From Accumulibacter sp. (lineage in GTDB: Bacteria > Pseudomonadota > Gammaproteobacteria > Burkholderiales > Rhodocyclaceae), in contig NZ_JAPUVI010000095.1 in assembly GCF_029255285.1 (NCBI RefSeq), positions 1 through 64,000 on the forward strand: a stretch of 64,000 nt of DNA, given 5' to 3'. How positions within the stretch are numbered: position 1 is the stretch's first letter; each line of letters starts with the position of its first letter. Position numbers and translations under genes: made by a program. Of this stretch, positions 26,913 to 36,959 are shown in pieces. The notes beneath the pieces are model-generated. The model was given only the letters and a program-made list of their open reading frames with translations. It had not been told where the DNA came from and made no database searches.

Positions 26913-29062
26913 TGGCGACGCCAGATGCGAAAGGACGTGTGCTGCTGGTCGACGATGACGAAATGGTCCGCATTCTGGCCGCGGAGTCGCTGCGCCATGC
27001 AGGTTTCACGGTCAGCGAAGCGGATTGCGGCGAGGATGCGCTGCGTCTCTTCGACGAACAGCGTATTGATCTGGTGCTGCTCGACGTGATGATGCCGGGC
27101 ATCGATGGCTATGCGGTATGCGAGTGGATCCGTCAACATTCGCTCGGCAAGTGGCTGCCGATTCTGATGCTCACCGGCCTCAACGACACGGATTCCATCG
27201 AACGGGCCTATGCCTCCGGCGCCACCGACTTCATTACCAAACCGATCAACTGGCTGCTGCTGACGCTGCGCGTGCGCTACGGCCTGCGTGCCAGTCGCGC
27301 CATCCAGGACGTGGCGCGCAGCCAGCAGAGCCTGGCGCAGGCCCAGCGACTGGCGCGGATCGGCAACTGGGAGTGGTCGAGGGAGGACGGACGCCTGTCG
27401 TTCTCCGACGAGACGAGGCGCATTTTTGGCGACGTGGATCTTGCCGGCAGCGCTACACCAAAGCTCTTTTTGAACCGCGTCCGGCAGACTGATCGGGCGC
27501 GCCTGGACGCCGCCCGGCAAGCCTTGTTGCGCGAAGGAAGCCCTTACCAGATTTCCTACGGCATGCTGCGCGAGGACGGCACACTGCTCGAAGTGTTCGA
27601 GGAAGCGGTTCCGGTCAGCGACGCGAGTGGGCGAATAGTCGGCGCCGAAGGTTTTACCCAGGACATCACCGAGCGCGTCCAGGCGCAACGCCGCATCGAG
27701 CATCTGGCCATGCACGACGCGTTGACCGGACTCGCCAACCGGCAGTTCTTCGCCGAAATGGTCGGCGTCGAACTCGACCGCGCACAACGTGTGGGCAATT
27801 GCTGCGCCATCCTGCATCTCGACCTCGATCATTTCAAGAGCGTCAACGACGCGCTCGGGGATGCGGCCGGCGATCGCCTTCTGTGCACGGTCGCCGAGCG
27901 ACTGCGCTCGTCGGTGCGCGGCGCCGACCTGCTGGCCTTGAACCCGCCGCTGCGGGCGGCCGAGATGGTCGCCCGCATCGACGGCGACGCCTTTACCGTC
28001 CTGGTCATGGAAGTGCGCATGCCAAGCCACGCGGCGATGGTCGCCGAGCGCCTGCTGCAGGCGGTTTCGCGAACGCTGCTGCTCGACGGACGCGAACTGG
28101 TGCTGACGGCGAGCATCGGCATCGCCGTCTTTCCGCGCGACGGCGACACGGTGGAGGCGCTGTGGCGCCACGCCGAACAGGCGATGTACGCCGCCAAGGC
28201 GGTGGGGCCGTCCACCTTCCGCTTCTTCGACGAGGAGATGAACAAGGCGGCGAGCGTCAAGCTTGAACTGGAAAACGACTTGCGCCGAGCGATCGCGCGC
28301 GGCGAGTTGCGGCTGCATTTTCAGCCCAAGATCGATCTCGCCAGCGGCCGGATGATCGGCGCCGAGGCGCTGGTGCGCTGGCAGCACCCGCAGCGCGGAC
28401 TGCTCGGACCGAACGAGTTCATCCCGCTGGCCGAAGAATCGGGCTTGATCGTCGCGCTCGGCGACTGGGTCGTCGCCGCCGGCGCCCGGCAGTGCCGCGA
28501 GTGGGCCGACGCCGGGTTTGCCGCCTTGCGCCTGTCGATCAATCTGGCGAGCCCGAGCTTCCTGCAGGCCGACGTTTCGGCCAAGCTTTGTGCCGCCGTC
28601 CGGCACGCCGGGATCTCACCTCGGCAAATTGTGTTCGAGCTGACCGAGTCACTGCTGATGGTCGACGCCGATCGTACGATCACGATCCTCAGCGCTTTGC
28701 GCGACGAGGGCTTCGGGCTGTCGCTCGACGACTTCGGTACCGGCTATTCGTCGCTCAGCTACCTGCACCGCTTTCCAATCGACGAACTCAAGATCGATCG
28801 CACCTTCGTGACCGACGTCGCCCTTGGCGGCCGGCACGCGGCGATCGCCTTGTCGATCATCGAACTCGGTCACCAGTTCGGCATGCGAGTCGTCGCCGAA
28901 GGCGTCGAAACGCGTCAGCAGGCCGCTTTTCTGTTGGCGCATCGCTGCCCGGTCCAGCAGGGCTTTCTCTATTCGCGGCCACTGCCGGCCGATCGTTTTG
29001 CGGCCTCGTTCGCGCATGGCCAAGGCCACGATTTCAGGCGGCAGTTCTTGCTCGTCAGATGA
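26912..29062 (+). CDS. Response regulator REC-PAS-GGDEF(degenerate)-EAL phosphodiesterase
   Basis: 716 residues. The receiver (8-125) has D58 (LVLLDVMMPG) and K in TKPINW. A PAS domain (about 145-260) follows. The GGDEF motif reads DGDAF, so cyclase activity is likely lost and the domain may only bind GTP. The EAL domain is complete (EALVRW, ELTESLL, DDFGTGYSS, LKIDRT, EGVET). The likely role is breakdown of c-di-GMP on phosphorylation. It starts with GTG overlapping the kinase stop (TAGTG), so it is the cognate output of that kinase and the last gene of the operon. Confidence 0.93.
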   Translation: MATPDAKGRVLLVDDDEMVRILAAESLRHAGFTVSEADCGEDALRLFDEQRIDLVLLDVMMPGIDGYAVCEWIRQHSLGKWLPILMLTGLNDTDSIERAYASGATDFITKPINWLLLTLRVRYGLRASRAIQDVARSQQSLAQAQRLARIGNWEWSREDGRLSFSDETRRIFGDVDLAGSATPKLFLNRVRQTDRARLDAARQALLREGSPYQISYGMLREDGTLLEVFEEAVPVSDASGRIVGAEGFTQDITERVQAQRRIEHLAMHDALTGLANRQFFAEMVGVELDRAQRVGNCCAILHLDLDHFKSVNDALGDAAGDRLLCTVAERLRSSVRGADLLALNPPLRAAEMVARIDGDAFTVLVMEVRMPSHAAMVAERLLQAVSRTLLLDGRELVLTASIGIAVFPRDGDTVEALWRHAEQAMYAAKAVGPSTFRFFDEEMNKAASVKLELENDLRRAIARGELRLHFQPKIDLASGRMIGAEALVRWQHPQRGLLGPNEFIPLAEESGLIVALGDWVVAAGARQCREWADAGFAALRLSINLASPSFLQADVSAKLCAAVRHAGISPRQIVFELTESLLMVDADRTITILSALRDEGFGLSLDDFGTGYSSLSYLHRFPIDELKIDRTFVTDVALGGRHAAIALSIIELGHQFGMRVVAEGVETRQQAAFLLAHRCPVQQGFLYSRPLPADRFAASFAHGQGHDFRRQFLLVR

Positions 29063-29168
29063 TCCCGCCTGGCAAGGTGGCCTCGGAGAAGCATCCGGCG
29101 CGATCGCGGCGGGGCGAACGTCCGGCTGGGCGCTCCCTTCTTCCGGTTGGCGCGACTGTGAGCTTCCG

Positions 29169-31643
29169 CTAGCCTTCCATACGCCGGAGTAGACTGGCGA
29201 CACGGTCGCATTCGGCGGCAAACGGGGCTTGCAGATCGCTCGCCCTGCTGAGCTGACCGTCGCGTCCGGCTTGTTCGAGGCTGGCGCAGAGATCGCGCAG
29301 ACGCCCGGCACCGATCTGACCGCTGCCCGATTTCAGCGTATGGGCGTGACGGGACATCGTCGCCAGGTCACCGGCCGCGATCGCGGAGACGATGGCTGCG
29401 CGATGTTCGCCGAGTTTCCTGCCGTAGAGCGCGAGAATCCGTGTGCACAGCGCGCTGCCGCCGAGACAATGCAGTTCTTCGAGTGCGGCAGGGTCGAGCC
29501 CTTCGTCAGTCGCCGCGCCATTTCCAGAGGTCGGGTTGGGCGGTGCGCCGGGAGGGGGCGCGGTGCTCGCCGGGCGACGGCCTATCGCCGAAGCCAGCTT
29601 GGCCAGCAGGACATCGGCCGCGAAGGGCTTGCTGAGGAAGTCGTCCATGCCGGCGGCCAGGCAGGCTTTGCGGTCGCTCTCGAAAGCGTTGGCGGTGATG
29701 GCGATGATCGGCAAGCGGCCGGGCAGCGCGCCGCTGTCTTCCAGCGCGCGGATCCGCCGCGTCGCCTCGTAGCCGTCCATCTCGGGCATCTGACAATCCA
29801 TCAGTACGGCGTCGAAGCGTTGCGCGCGCACCGCCGCGACCGCCTGGCGCCCGTCCGCCGCGAGGCTTACCGAGTAACCGGCAAACTCGAGAATCTGACT
29901 TGCCACGAGCTGGTTTACCGGATTGTCTTCGGCCAGCAGCAGGCTGCCGGCCGTGCCCTTGGGCGCTTGCTGGTGCGCGGCGCTGGCCGGTGTTTCCGGT
30001 TCGACCGGCAAGCCGGGATCGATCTCGCGGCGCGTCGCCGCGCAATCGGCCGGCACGGCGGCAGGCGATGCGAATGGCAGGCTGAACCAGAAGCGGGAAC
30101 CTTTTCCGACGACGCTGTCGACGCCGAGTTCGCCGCCCATGGTCGCGATCAGGTCGCGCGCGATGGTCAGTCCGAGTCCCGTGCCGCTGAATTGACGGGC
30201 TGTCGAATCGTCGGCCTGAACGAAGGACTCGAAAATGCAGGCCAGCTTGTCGGACGCTATGCCGATGCCTGTATCGAGGACCTCGGTGCGAACCTGTCCG
30301 TTGCCGTCCTCGCCGACCAGTGGCCATAGACGGACCGTGATCTCTCCCTCGGCGGTGAACTTGAGCGCGTTGCCGATCAGATTGGTCAGTACCTGGCGCA
30401 CGCGCAAGCCGTCGCCCAGTACGCAAGGCAGGCCGGCGACGCTTTCGACGGCGAGGCGCAATCCCTTCTGGCGGGCACGCTGGGCGAACTGCCGGGTAAC
30501 GGTATCGACTTCGGCGTCGAGGTCGAGTTCCTCGACGTCGAGCTTGAGCCGGCCGGCCTCGACCTTGGCCAGATCGAGAACATCGTTGATCAGCGAAAGC
30601 AGGTGCCCGCCCGACTGGCGTATCAGTTCGACCCGCTGCCTTTGCTCCGGGTCCAGGCACGAGCGCCCGAGCAGGTCGGCCAGGCCGAGGACACCGTTCA
30701 GCGGCGTGCGGATCTCGTGACTCATGTTGGCCAGAAACTGGCTCTTGGCCTGGCTGGCCTGCTCGGCCAGTTCCTTGGCGGCACGCATCTCCTCCGTAGC
30801 GCGTTGCAGGCGACGGTTGCTGGCCGCGATCTGGCGCGTGACGAGGACGCCGACTCCCGTGACGAAAGCGACGACGAGAAGAATCAAGGCCGCTTCCGCG
30901 CGGCGGTAGTTCAGGCGCTGGCCATCGAGTTGCGTTTCGAGCTCGCGCAAGCGCTGGTCGCTTTCGAAGAACAGCCGATTGGCGTTCTCGGTGAAGCGGA
31001 AGAAGGCCGGCGGCAGCAGTTTGAAATAGGCCTTGATCTCGCGCTCGATCGCCATGAAGGCCAAGCCTTCCTGCTTGCCGGCCGAGTCCTCGGCCGAAAG
31101 TTCGCGGGCTGCTTCGCGGCGTTCGGTGAGCTCGCGCAGCTCGGCCGCCTTGGCGCGGATCTGGTCGATCTGTGGACCGATCTCGATCACCTCGAGCACG
31201 TAGCCCGTCGCCTGCGGGTCGGGACGAAAGCTTGCTTCGCGGATCATTTGGTCGGCACCCTCGACGTTGAGGTCGACCTGCCGGCGGATGGTCCCCCCTC
31301 GCTCGATGACCTCGATGCCGTGTTCGAGATCCTTGGCTTTCGCCAACAGCTCGCGATGGATCCGCTCCCGGTTCTGCGGGCTGGTGGTCATCGCCAGGCG
31401 ATAAAAGTCGGTTTCGATGGCGCCGATGAGGCGCACGATTTCCTCGCCGACAAAAAGGCGTGCCCGCTCGTTGGCCTGCTGGCGGTCGAGCTGTTCGATC
31501 CACTCGGCAAAAATCCAGGCGACGCCCAAAACGGCGAGGAAGCCGATGAAGAAGGCCGCCATCAGCCACCGCAGCCACAGTTCCTGGCGCCGCAGACGCT
31601 GCCAGTAGCGGCGCAGCGGTGCCAGAACAGGCGTCAGGAGCAC
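29169..31643 (-). CDS. Hybrid histidine kinase HisKA-HATPase-REC-HPt, paired with a binding protein
   Basis: 824 residues. TM1 is 25-46. The periplasmic part (47-250) is almost wholly helical and not a known CHASE or Cache fold. TM2 is 251-269. H309 in [13 protein letters not shown] is the phosphoacceptor. The ATPase domain has [17 protein letters not shown] and GTGLGL. A receiver with [10 protein letters not shown] and SKPF and an HPt with [12 protein letters not shown] follow. The start is GTG, 10 bases after the stop of a periplasmic binding-protein gene. The pairing suggests that the helical sensor reads the loaded binding protein. No response regulator gene is adjacent. Confidence 0.93.
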   Translation of the reverse strand: MLLTPVLAPLRRYWQRLRRQELWLRWLMAAFFIGFLAVLGVAWIFAEWIEQLDRQQANERARLFVGEEIVRLIGAIETDFYRLAMTTSPQNRERIHRELLAKAKDLEHGIEVIERGGTIRRQVDLNVEGADQMIREASFRPDPQATGYVLEVIEIGPQIDQIRAKAAELRELTERREAARELSAEDSAGKQEGLAFMAIEREIKAYFKLLPPAFFRFTENANRLFFESDQRLRELETQLDGQRLNYRRAEAALILLVVAFVTGVGVLVTRQIAASNRRLQRATEEMRAAKELAEQASQAKSQFLANMSHEIRTPLNGVLGLADLLGRSCLDPEQRQRVELIRQSGGHLLSLINDVLDLAKVEAGRLKLDVEELDLDAEVDTVTRQFAQRARQKGLRLAVESVAGLPCVLGDGLRVRQVLTNLIGNALKFTAEGEITVRLWPLVGEDGNGQVRTEVLDTGIGIASDKLACIFESFVQADDSTARQFSGTGLGLTIARDLIATMGGELGVDSVVGKGSRFWFSLPFASPAAVPADCAATRREIDPGLPVEPETPASAAHQQAPKGTAGSLLLAEDNPVNQLVASQILEFAGYSVSLAADGRQAVAAVRAQRFDAVLMDCQMPEMDGYEATRRIRALEDSGALPGRLPIIAITANAFESDRKACLAAGMDDFLSKPFAADVLLAKLASAIGRRPASTAPPPGAPPNPTSGNGAATDEGLDPAALEELHCLGGSALCTRILALYGRKLGEHRAAIVSAIAAGDLATMSRHAHTLKSGSGQIGAGRLRDLCASLEQAGRDGQLSRASDLQAPFAAECDRVASLLRRMEG

Positions 31644-31653
31644 GCGGTTCGCC

Positions 31654-32436
31654 TTAGCGGCCCGCCCGCGAACGAGCGTCGAAGAAACCGTGTTTGCGGA
31701 AGATGGCCTGCCCCATTTCCGAAGCGACGTAGTCGATGAAGCGCTTGCTCAAGGCCGGGTTCTGCGAGAGCTTGAGTTGTATCAGCAACAGCGCTTGCGG
31801 CTTGGCGAGCTTCGGGTCGAGGTCGAGCAGGTCGATCGCCGCGGCGTTGTCAGGGAAGAAGGCCGTCGCCCGCCAGTTGAGGGCGACATCCGCCTCGCCT
31901 CGCCGCATGGCGTTGTTGATCGATCGTGAGTCCGGGGAAAGGAAGGCGGCGTTGGCCACCACCCGCGCGTAGATGCCGAGACTGTCCAGCAGGCGTTTCG
32001 ATTCCAGGCCTACGCTGCCGCTTTCGGCGTTGCCGAGGACGACCGCGAGATCCTTGCGCAGCAGTTCCCTGGCGTCGGCCTTGATCTGCCTCGGATTTCC
32101 TTTCTGCACGAAGAGGCCGAGCTGGTTGTAACCGACGGTGACCGGCTCGCCGAACAAGCCTTCGGCCAGGTGTTTGGTGTAGTAGCTCGGCTCGCCGGGC
32201 AGATAGAGGTCGCCGAGACCACTTCGTTTCGCACTCTGGAACAGATCCTCCGAGCCGCCCTGCGCGATGGTGATCTTGATTCCTTCGCTCTGCTCGAACT
32301 TGCGAGCCATTTCGGTGATTGGCCTGACCATGGTGATACCGCAGTAGATCAGCAGATTGGCGCTTTCTGCCGCAGCCGGATGGACGATCCATGGCGTCAG
32401 CAGTGCGGCGAGAATCAAGATGTATCGGCGGACCAT
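31654..32436 (-). CDS. Periplasmic substrate-binding protein (type 2) linked to a kinase
   Basis: 260 residues from the ATG at 32436 (AGGAAG upstream). A signal peptide ends about residue 24 (HPAAAES). The mature part has the type-2 binding fold of ModA/PstS-like proteins: [37 protein letters not shown] and [12 protein letters not shown]. The ligand may be an oxyanion such as molybdate, tungstate or phosphate, but no binding residue proves this. No permease or ATPase gene is near. The kinase gene follows after 10 bases, so sensing is a likelier role than transport. Confidence 0.88.
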   Translation of the reverse strand: MVRRYILILAALLTPWIVHPAAAESANLLIYCGITMVRPITEMARKFEQSEGIKITIAQGGSEDLFQSAKRSGLGDLYLPGEPSYYTKHLAEGLFGEPVTVGYNQLGLFVQKGNPRQIKADARELLRKDLAVVLGNAESGSVGLESKRLLDSLGIYARVVANAAFLSPDSRSINNAMRRGEADVALNWRATAFFPDNAAAIDLLDLDPKLAKPQALLLIQLKLSQNPALSKRFIDYVASEMGQAIFRKHGFFDARSRAGR

Positions 32437-32509
32437 GACGTTGCTTCCTGCCAAGCAAAAGCGTTATTCTTGCCGCTGATCGCCATGAGGTCAAATCGGC
32501 GCTCGGACA

Positions 32510-34996
32510 GTGGGCGGCCAGTCAGAGAAAGCGGTGGGGGAATTCCCGGCGCAGGTGGCCTTCATCCAATTCAACCGACTTCTCGTGCCAATGGTCGTAA
32601 GATCCCCGGCTGACCCCGATCGTGCCGCTGCTCCCCAAGAGGCAGACCGGGTGGAGACGGAACTGACCGGCAGGGCGATCGAGAAAGCAAGCTCCTCGGC
32701 ACTGGCGATGGTCTTCGGCCAGGCCATCGTCGCCGTCCTGGCGGCGATCTATCTTTCACCGTTGCCGTCTTGCGTCATTCTGCTGGCGGCCATCGCCGTC
32801 GCCATCTGGCGGCGAGCGCTGTACAGGAACTGGCGGCGGCTCGCCACGACGCCGGCCGGTTGCCGGCGCGCGCGCCGGAGTTTCCTCGGCATGGCCGGCC
32901 TGCTCGCGGCGAGCAACGCCTTCAGCATGGCCGTGATCTATGCTCAGTTGCCGCCACGGGCGGCGGCGCTGGTGCTGCTCGTCCTGGTCGGGTCGCTCAC
33001 CGTCGCCGCGTTTTTTCTGGCGCTCGTCCGCTGGGCTCTGCTGATCTGGCTGTTGCCACCCTTGCTGGTGGTGGTGGTCGTTTCGCTGTGGCAGGGCGAT
33101 GGTCCCGGCTACGCGCTGGCCGTCGTGGCACCCATCTACGGTTTGGTCGTCTTTCGTGCGGCACGCGAACAACTCACCGCCGCCGTCCGCGAGGTGCGCC
33201 AGCGCATCGAACTCGAGGTGGCGGCCCACGCGATGGACGTCGCCAAGCAGCAGGCGGAGGCGGCCAATCGCGCCAAGTCGCTTTTTCTGGCCAACATGAG
33301 TCACGAGATCCGGACGCCGATGAACGGCGTGATCGGCATGGCCGACCTGCTGCTCGACACCCGGCTGACGGCGCGCCAGCGCCGCTACGTCGACACGCTG
33401 CGCCAGTCGGCCGAAGCGCTGCTCCACCTGCTGAACGATGTGCTCGATCTGTCGAAGATCGAATCGGGCAAGGTCGAACTCGAAAGCCTTCCTTTCGACC
33501 CCCGGCAGTTGCTCGATGAAGTGGCGCAGGTCTTCATGCACGCGGCGTCGCTCAAGGGAGTCGACTTCCGCGTACAGACCGGCGCCGATCTGCCACCAGC
33601 GGTGCTCGGCGATCCTCACCGCGTCCGGCAGATCATCGGCAACCTGTTGAGCAACGCCGTCAAATTCACCACCCGGGGAAGCATCACCGTATCGCTGACC
33701 GGCGAGCCGGAGCCGCCCGTGGCCGGCAACGCAGCGGCTGGCGAAGCGGAGTTCTGCCGACTGTGCTACGCGGTGAGCGACACCGGTGTCGGCGTTTCGC
33801 GTGAGGCGGGTGCCAAGCTGTTTGCGCCCTTCTCGCAGGCGGACAATTCGACGACCCGCCGCTTCGGTGGCACCGGCCTCGGCCTGGCGATCGTTCGCGA
33901 GCTGGCCGAACGGATGGGCGGCGAAGTCGGTTTCGAGAGCCGCGAAGGACACGGTTCAACCTTCTGGTTCCGGCTGCGCGCCGCTCGCCACGACGGCCCC
34001 TTGCCGGCTCGCCAACCGCCACTGCCAGCCGGCGGCCTGATGGGCGGCCGCGTCCTGTTGGTCGAGGACAACGCGGTCAACCGCGAAATCGCCGCGGCGA
34101 TCGTCGAGAGCCTCGGCTGCCAGGTCGATCTGGCGAACGACGGCGCGCAGGCGGTGGCCGCCGCGCGCGACGTGGCCTACGGCGCGATCCTGATGGATTG
34201 TCAGATGCCGGTGCTCGATGGCTACCTGGCGAGTGGGCAGATTCGGCAGGCGGAGCACGAGGCCGGTCGGCGGCGCGTGCCGATCATCGCCCTGACGGCA
34301 AACGCGCTGGCCGGCGACCGCGAACGCTGCTTGGCCGCCGGCATGGACGATTATGTCAGCAAGCCGGTCACCCGGCAACAGCTTGCCGCCGCACTTGGCC
34401 GCTACCTGGCGCCGGCTGCGGCGACCGCGCCGCCGAAAGCGGCCGGAGCAAGCCTGCCGCCCGCGCAGGAGCTTGCTGAAAGATCGTTCGAAGCGGCGGC
34501 TGGGCAAGGGTTGCCGCTGGCCGCCGATGGCCGTCGGGAGGCGGTGGCGTGGCCCATCGCCCAGGCGCGCGAAGGCGCTCGGGTTCTGCTCGTGATCGAC
34601 GACACGATGACTCGCCTGCTGGCTAGCGAGTCGCTGCGGCACGCCGGATTTGCGGTGAGCGAAGCGAGCGCCGCGGAGCATGTCCTGTCCCTGGTCGAAG
34701 AGCGGGCGGTCGATCTGCTTCTGCTCGATGTCGCGCTGGCCGATTGCGACGCGCACCAGGTTTGCCAGCAGATTCGTCGGCAGGCCGGGAACTGGAGCTT
34801 ACCGATCATGATGCTGACCGGCAGCAATGACCCGGACTCGATCGAGCACGCTTACCTCGCCGGGGCAAGCGACTTTGTCGGGCGACCGATAGACTGGCGA
34901 CTGCTCATGTTGCGCATACGCTGCGCATTGCGCGCCAGCCGTGCGACCTTGCCGGTCGAGCCCGGGCTGGACGAGCCTGTCGGTCAGATGGTCTGA
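32510..34996 (+). CDS. Membrane hybrid histidine kinase HisKA-HATPase-REC-REC
   Basis: Up to 828 residues (GTG at 32510; an ATG at 32591 is an alternative). About five or six hydrophobic segments (64-100, 124-146, 150-190, 199-216) form an unknown membrane sensor. The kinase core has H265 ([13 protein letters not shown]) and is strikingly like the kinase at 24507-26912, including [27 protein letters not shown] first receiver is normal ([14 protein letters not shown]). The second receiver matches the receiver of the regulator at 26912-29062 ([16 protein letters not shown] at its end), but its conserved lysine is Arg (GRPIDW). The protein stops where the PAS domain would begin. Confidence 0.9.
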   Translation: MGGQSEKAVGEFPAQVAFIQFNRLLVPMVVRSPADPDRAAAPQEADRVETELTGRAIEKASSSALAMVFGQAIVAVLAAIYLSPLPSCVILLAAIAVAIWRRALYRNWRRLATTPAGCRRARRSFLGMAGLLAASNAFSMAVIYAQLPPRAAALVLLVLVGSLTVAAFFLALVRWALLIWLLPPLLVVVVVSLWQGDGPGYALAVVAPIYGLVVFRAAREQLTAAVREVRQRIELEVAAHAMDVAKQQAEAANRAKSLFLANMSHEIRTPMNGVIGMADLLLDTRLTARQRRYVDTLRQSAEALLHLLNDVLDLSKIESGKVELESLPFDPRQLLDEVAQVFMHAASLKGVDFRVQTGADLPPAVLGDPHRVRQIIGNLLSNAVKFTTRGSITVSLTGEPEPPVAGNAAAGEAEFCRLCYAVSDTGVGVSREAGAKLFAPFSQADNSTTRRFGGTGLGLAIVRELAERMGGEVGFESREGHGSTFWFRLRAARHDGPLPARQPPLPAGGLMGGRVLLVEDNAVNREIAAAIVESLGCQVDLANDGAQAVAAARDVAYGAILMDCQMPVLDGYLASGQIRQAEHEAGRRRVPIIALTANALAGDRERCLAAGMDDYVSKPVTRQQLAAALGRYLAPAAATAPPKAAGASLPPAQELAERSFEAAAGQGLPLAADGRREAVAWPIAQAREGARVLLVIDDTMTRLLASESLRHAGFAVSEASAAEHVLSLVEERAVDLLLLDVALADCDAHQVCQQIRRQAGNWSLPIMMLTGSNDPDSIEHAYLAGASDFVGRPIDWRLLMLRIRCALRASRATLPVEPGLDEPVGQMV

Positions 34997-35027
34997 CGCG
35001 CGAAGCCGTGGGCGTCCGCGTTCCTGG

Positions 35028-36956
35028 TCAACCACCCAGTGTCTTGCCGTTGGCAAACAGGCAGACGCGGTCGCGGCCGCTTTTCTTGGCGCCGTAGAGC
35101 GCCTTGTCGGCGGCCCGCAGCAGATCGTCCTCGTGCGGCATGCTGTTCTCGCGATTGGCCACGCCGATGCTCACCGAGGTCGTGATTTCCATGCCCGCGA
35201 CGTTGATCGTCATGGCCTTGATCATCCGGCGCAGGCGCTCGGCGACCAGCAGTGCGGCCCGCGGGTCGGCGTCGTGACACAACAACAGGAACTCCTCGCC
35301 ACCGAGCCGGCTGACGCTGTCGTCGCGGCGCGCCGCCTTCTGAATGGCCCGTGCGACCGCCTGCAACACGCGGTCGCCGATCGCGTGCCCGTACCGGTCG
35401 TTGATCGACTTGAAGAAATCGACATCGATCATGAGCGCCGCGACTGGCTGTCCCGTGCGCTGCGAGCTGCTCCAGAAGCGGGTCAGCGCCTCCATTCCGG
35501 CGCGCCGATTGGGTAGCTCGGTGAGCAGGTCGGTCATCGCGGCGTGTTCGAGCCGGCGGTTGCTGACGGCCAGTTCGGCGGCGAACTGCTTGAGCTGTGC
35601 CCGGTCGGTCTCCCAGGCCTCGAGCAGCTTGACGTAATGCAGGGCGGCGCGCATGCGCGCGTTGAGGGCACGAATGTTGAGCGGCTTGGTGACGTAATCG
35701 TCCACGCCGGCCTCGAAGGCTTCGATGATTTTTTCTTCGGTCTCTTCACCGGTCAGCATGATGACGTACATCGACTGGCCCCAGTCCGTGCCACGCAGCG
35801 CGCGACAGAAATCGAGCCCGTCCATGACCGGCATCAGCCAGTCGGTGATGACGATCTGCGGCATGATTTCGAGCGCCAGCGCCAGCCCTTCCTTGCCGTT
35901 TTCGGCCGAGTAGACCGTGCAGCCGAGCAGGTGATCGAGCAGACCCTCGGTCATCATTCGGCTCATCGGGTCGTCTTCGACGAGCAGTATGCGTTGCCGG
36001 TTGCGTGTCGCCGGAAGGCTTTCCTCGGGTCGCGGTACGGGCGCGTCGGCGATGGCGCTGAAAAGCGGCAGCGGGCCGGCCGGCACTTTCAGGAGTTCGG
36101 CCCAATCGCGCCATTGCTCGACGACACTATCGAACACCTCTCCCAATGCCGGTGCATCCAGACCGATCCGGCCGCCGAGTCGCAGCAGTTCCGAAACTCC
36201 GCCGTGGCGTTCGTCTACCGGGGCGCAACCGAGATCGGCCATACGTCGGGCGTGGAAAAACAGATGGGCCAATTGCTGGGGCCGCGAGCCGTCCGCAAAG
36301 CCCGCCGCGTCAGGTGACTCGTGGTGGTAGACCGGCTCGGCGAGCGCCTTGGGCATGCCGCAGTCGGCGAGGATGGCGGCCGTGAAGTCGTTGTGATCGG
36401 CTCCCAGACGTTCGCGCTCGAGAGCCCGAAGCGCCGCGCCACGGCTTTCGGTGGCAAGTACGTTCGCGTAGTCGGCCGGGTAGACCGTGGCCAGCGCCAG
36501 GCGGCCGATCTGGGCCAGCAAGCCGCAGGCGAAGAGTTCGTCCGGCGACGCGCAGCGGATCAGCCGGCCCAGTTCGTGACAGGCCACAGCCATGAACAGC
36601 GAATGCGACCAGAAACCCGCATAGTCGAAAGCCGTACACGGTCCTTCCAGGTACTGGTCGACCAGCGAAAAGCTCAGCGCCAATTGGCGAACGCTGGCCA
36701 TGCCGAGACGCCGCACGGCTTCGCGAATCGAGGCCACCGGCCGAGCACCGCTCGCAGTCGCCGCGTTCGACAGCCGCAACAAGCGACTGGAAAGAGCCGG
36801 ATCGCTCTGTACCACCCTTGCCACCTCGTCGAGCGTCGCGTCGTCGCGTCGGCTGACTTCCATGATCGCCAGTGCCACTCCCTTCGGGCTGGGGAGCTGG
36901 CCGTTGATGCGTAGTTGTTCGATCTTGCTCATTGCCGGCGGGCCGTTGTCGGACAT
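35028..36956 (-). CDS. HDOD-REC-GGDEF signalling protein
   Basis: 642 residues. An HDOD domain (about 15-215) opens the protein (LPSPKGVALAIMEVS, LSSRLLRLSNAAT). A receiver domain follows (about 335-455) with TDWLMPVMDGLDF and TKPLN. The C-terminal GGDEF has active LGGEEF, with the inhibitory site RRDD five residues before it. Cyclase activity is therefore expected and controlled by phosphorylation. The start (ATG at 36956, or ATG at 36932) is 3 bases after the CHASE2 gene's stop, so both come from one transcript. HDOD domains often mediate protein contacts in signalling. Confidence 0.92.
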   Translation of the reverse strand: MSDNGPPAMSKIEQLRINGQLPSPKGVALAIMEVSRRDDATLDEVARVVQSDPALSSRLLRLSNAATASGARPVASIREAVRRLGMASVRQLALSFSLVDQYLEGPCTAFDYAGFWSHSLFMAVACHELGRLIRCASPDELFACGLLAQIGRLALATVYPADYANVLATESRGAALRALERERLGADHNDFTAAILADCGMPKALAEPVYHHESPDAAGFADGSRPQQLAHLFFHARRMADLGCAPVDERHGGVSELLRLGGRIGLDAPALGEVFDSVVEQWRDWAELLKVPAGPLPLFSAIADAPVPRPEESLPATRNRQRILLVEDDPMSRMMTEGLLDHLLGCTVYSAENGKEGLALALEIMPQIVITDWLMPVMDGLDFCRALRGTDWGQSMYVIMLTGEETEEKIIEAFEAGVDDYVTKPLNIRALNARMRAALHYVKLLEAWETDRAQLKQFAAELAVSNRRLEHAAMTDLLTELPNRRAGMEALTRFWSSSQRTGQPVAALMIDVDFFKSINDRYGHAIGDRVLQAVARAIQKAARRDDSVSRLGGEEFLLLCHDADPRAALLVAERLRRMIKAMTINVAGMEITTSVSIGVANRENSMPHEDDLLRAADKALYGAKKSGRDRVCLFANGKTLGG

Positions 36957-36959
36957 GGG

